This document shows, piece by piece, positions 20,725-20,902 of a stretch of 20,902 nt of DNA. Each line of letters begins with the position of its first letter. Position 1 is the first letter of the stretch. The stretch is from a virus, in IMG/VR virus record IMGVR_UViG_3300006810_000512, positions 1-20,902 of that record; one strand, written 5' to 3'. The notes under the pieces were generated by a model. The model had not been told where the DNA came from. It ran no database searches and was given only the letters and a program-made list of their open reading frames with translations. The position numbers and the translations under genes were made by a program.

Positions 20725-20902
20725 TCATAGTCCAAAAGCAGCAATAGTATGTTCAAATGGATTGCCTTTTATATTTTCTACCAAGTCAAGCATCATCTGA
20801 GCAATCTCACGAATCTCTTTCTGAGCTTCCGGTTTGTTTCGCAATCCCTGAAAGTGATAGAATGATCTCCAGTTGAACATCACATCTGACGTAATCCTGC
20901 TA
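20725..20902 (-). CDS. thyX: Flavin-dependent thymidylate synthase, C-terminal part (gene runs off the window)
   Basis: The last 58 residues of a protein cut by the window edge. The reading SRITSDVMFNWRSFYHFQG, then LRNKPEAQKEIREIAQMM, matches the ThyX C-terminal region, in which the N-W-R-x-F/W helix and the R-L/G-L-R-x-x-x-x-A-Q-x-E-I-R stretch bind FAD and dUMP; the RHR-like box of the family lies upstream and out of view. ThyX methylates dUMP to dTMP using folate and FAD. It ends at a TGA 7 bases before the metallophosphatase start. Together with the class II RNR it supplies precursors for DNA synthesis. Confidence 0.88.
   Translation of the reverse strand, partial: SRITSDVMFNWRSFYHFQGLRNKPEAQKEIREIAQMMLDLVENIKGNPFEHTIAAFGL

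Noticed and set aside
20718-20756. Longer metallophosphatase N-terminus starting at 20756
   Set aside because: The added residues (MNILLLLLDYELR) overlap the ThyX end and precede a normal motif-initial start; they are probably not translated.

Overview
The window looks like part of a marine, T4-like myovirus genome (or an uncultured relative). Every convincing gene reads on the minus strand. Genes are packed with gaps of 0 to about 57 bases or start/stop overlaps, and no stretch over 300 bases lacks a gene. Markers for this assignment are a gp41-type DnaB-family replicative helicase, a ThyX C-terminus, a monomeric class II (B12-dependent) ribonucleotide reductase, a T4-type late promoter (TATAAATA), and a run of proteins beginning with a T4 internal-protein-like N-terminus. 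No tRNA, integrase, IS element or CRISPR array was seen. The host cannot be told from this piece.

In transcription order (high to low coordinates): (1) 20902-18454, nucleotide metabolism and replication: ThyX end, a calcineurin-like metallophosphatase, a small unknown protein and the gp41-like helicase. (2) 18436-9986, a late block behind the TATAAATA promoter. It holds a PD-(D/E)XK-like protein, a ligase-type nucleotidyltransferase, a basic modular protein, a cytidylyltransferase-fold multidomain protein, a cysteine-rich protein, an ADP-ribosyltransferase-like protein and a 772-residue modular protein. Six of these seven start with a short M-x-(S/T)-(F/I)-like leader, and in five the leader has (I/L)-x-E near residue 10, as in T4 internal head proteins IPI and IPIII. 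The 772-residue protein and the basic protein are also divided into modules by repeated ES(T/V)EELEE linkers that match the (L/I)-x-E cleavage rule of T4 prohead protease. I infer a set of capsid-packaged, protease-processed cargo proteins. (3) 9974-7228, small conserved phage proteins, including an XhlA-holin-like membrane protein and a miniature MscS-like channel domain. (4) 7226-1, a possible promoter, the class II RNR, then a chain of tiny start/stop overlaps running through a zinc ribbon, a cupin, a ParB-like protein, two GT-A-type glycosyltransferases, three GT-B-like proteins (two of them tandem paralogues) and an FkbM-like methyltransferase. This is a glycan-modification cassette.

The strongest candidate for an undescribed system is block 2: a multi-enzyme internal-protein operon with modules joined by repetitive, probably cleavable, linkers, including one gene that has gained a second module between duplicated flanks. 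Family assignments come from reading motifs by eye; no database search was possible.
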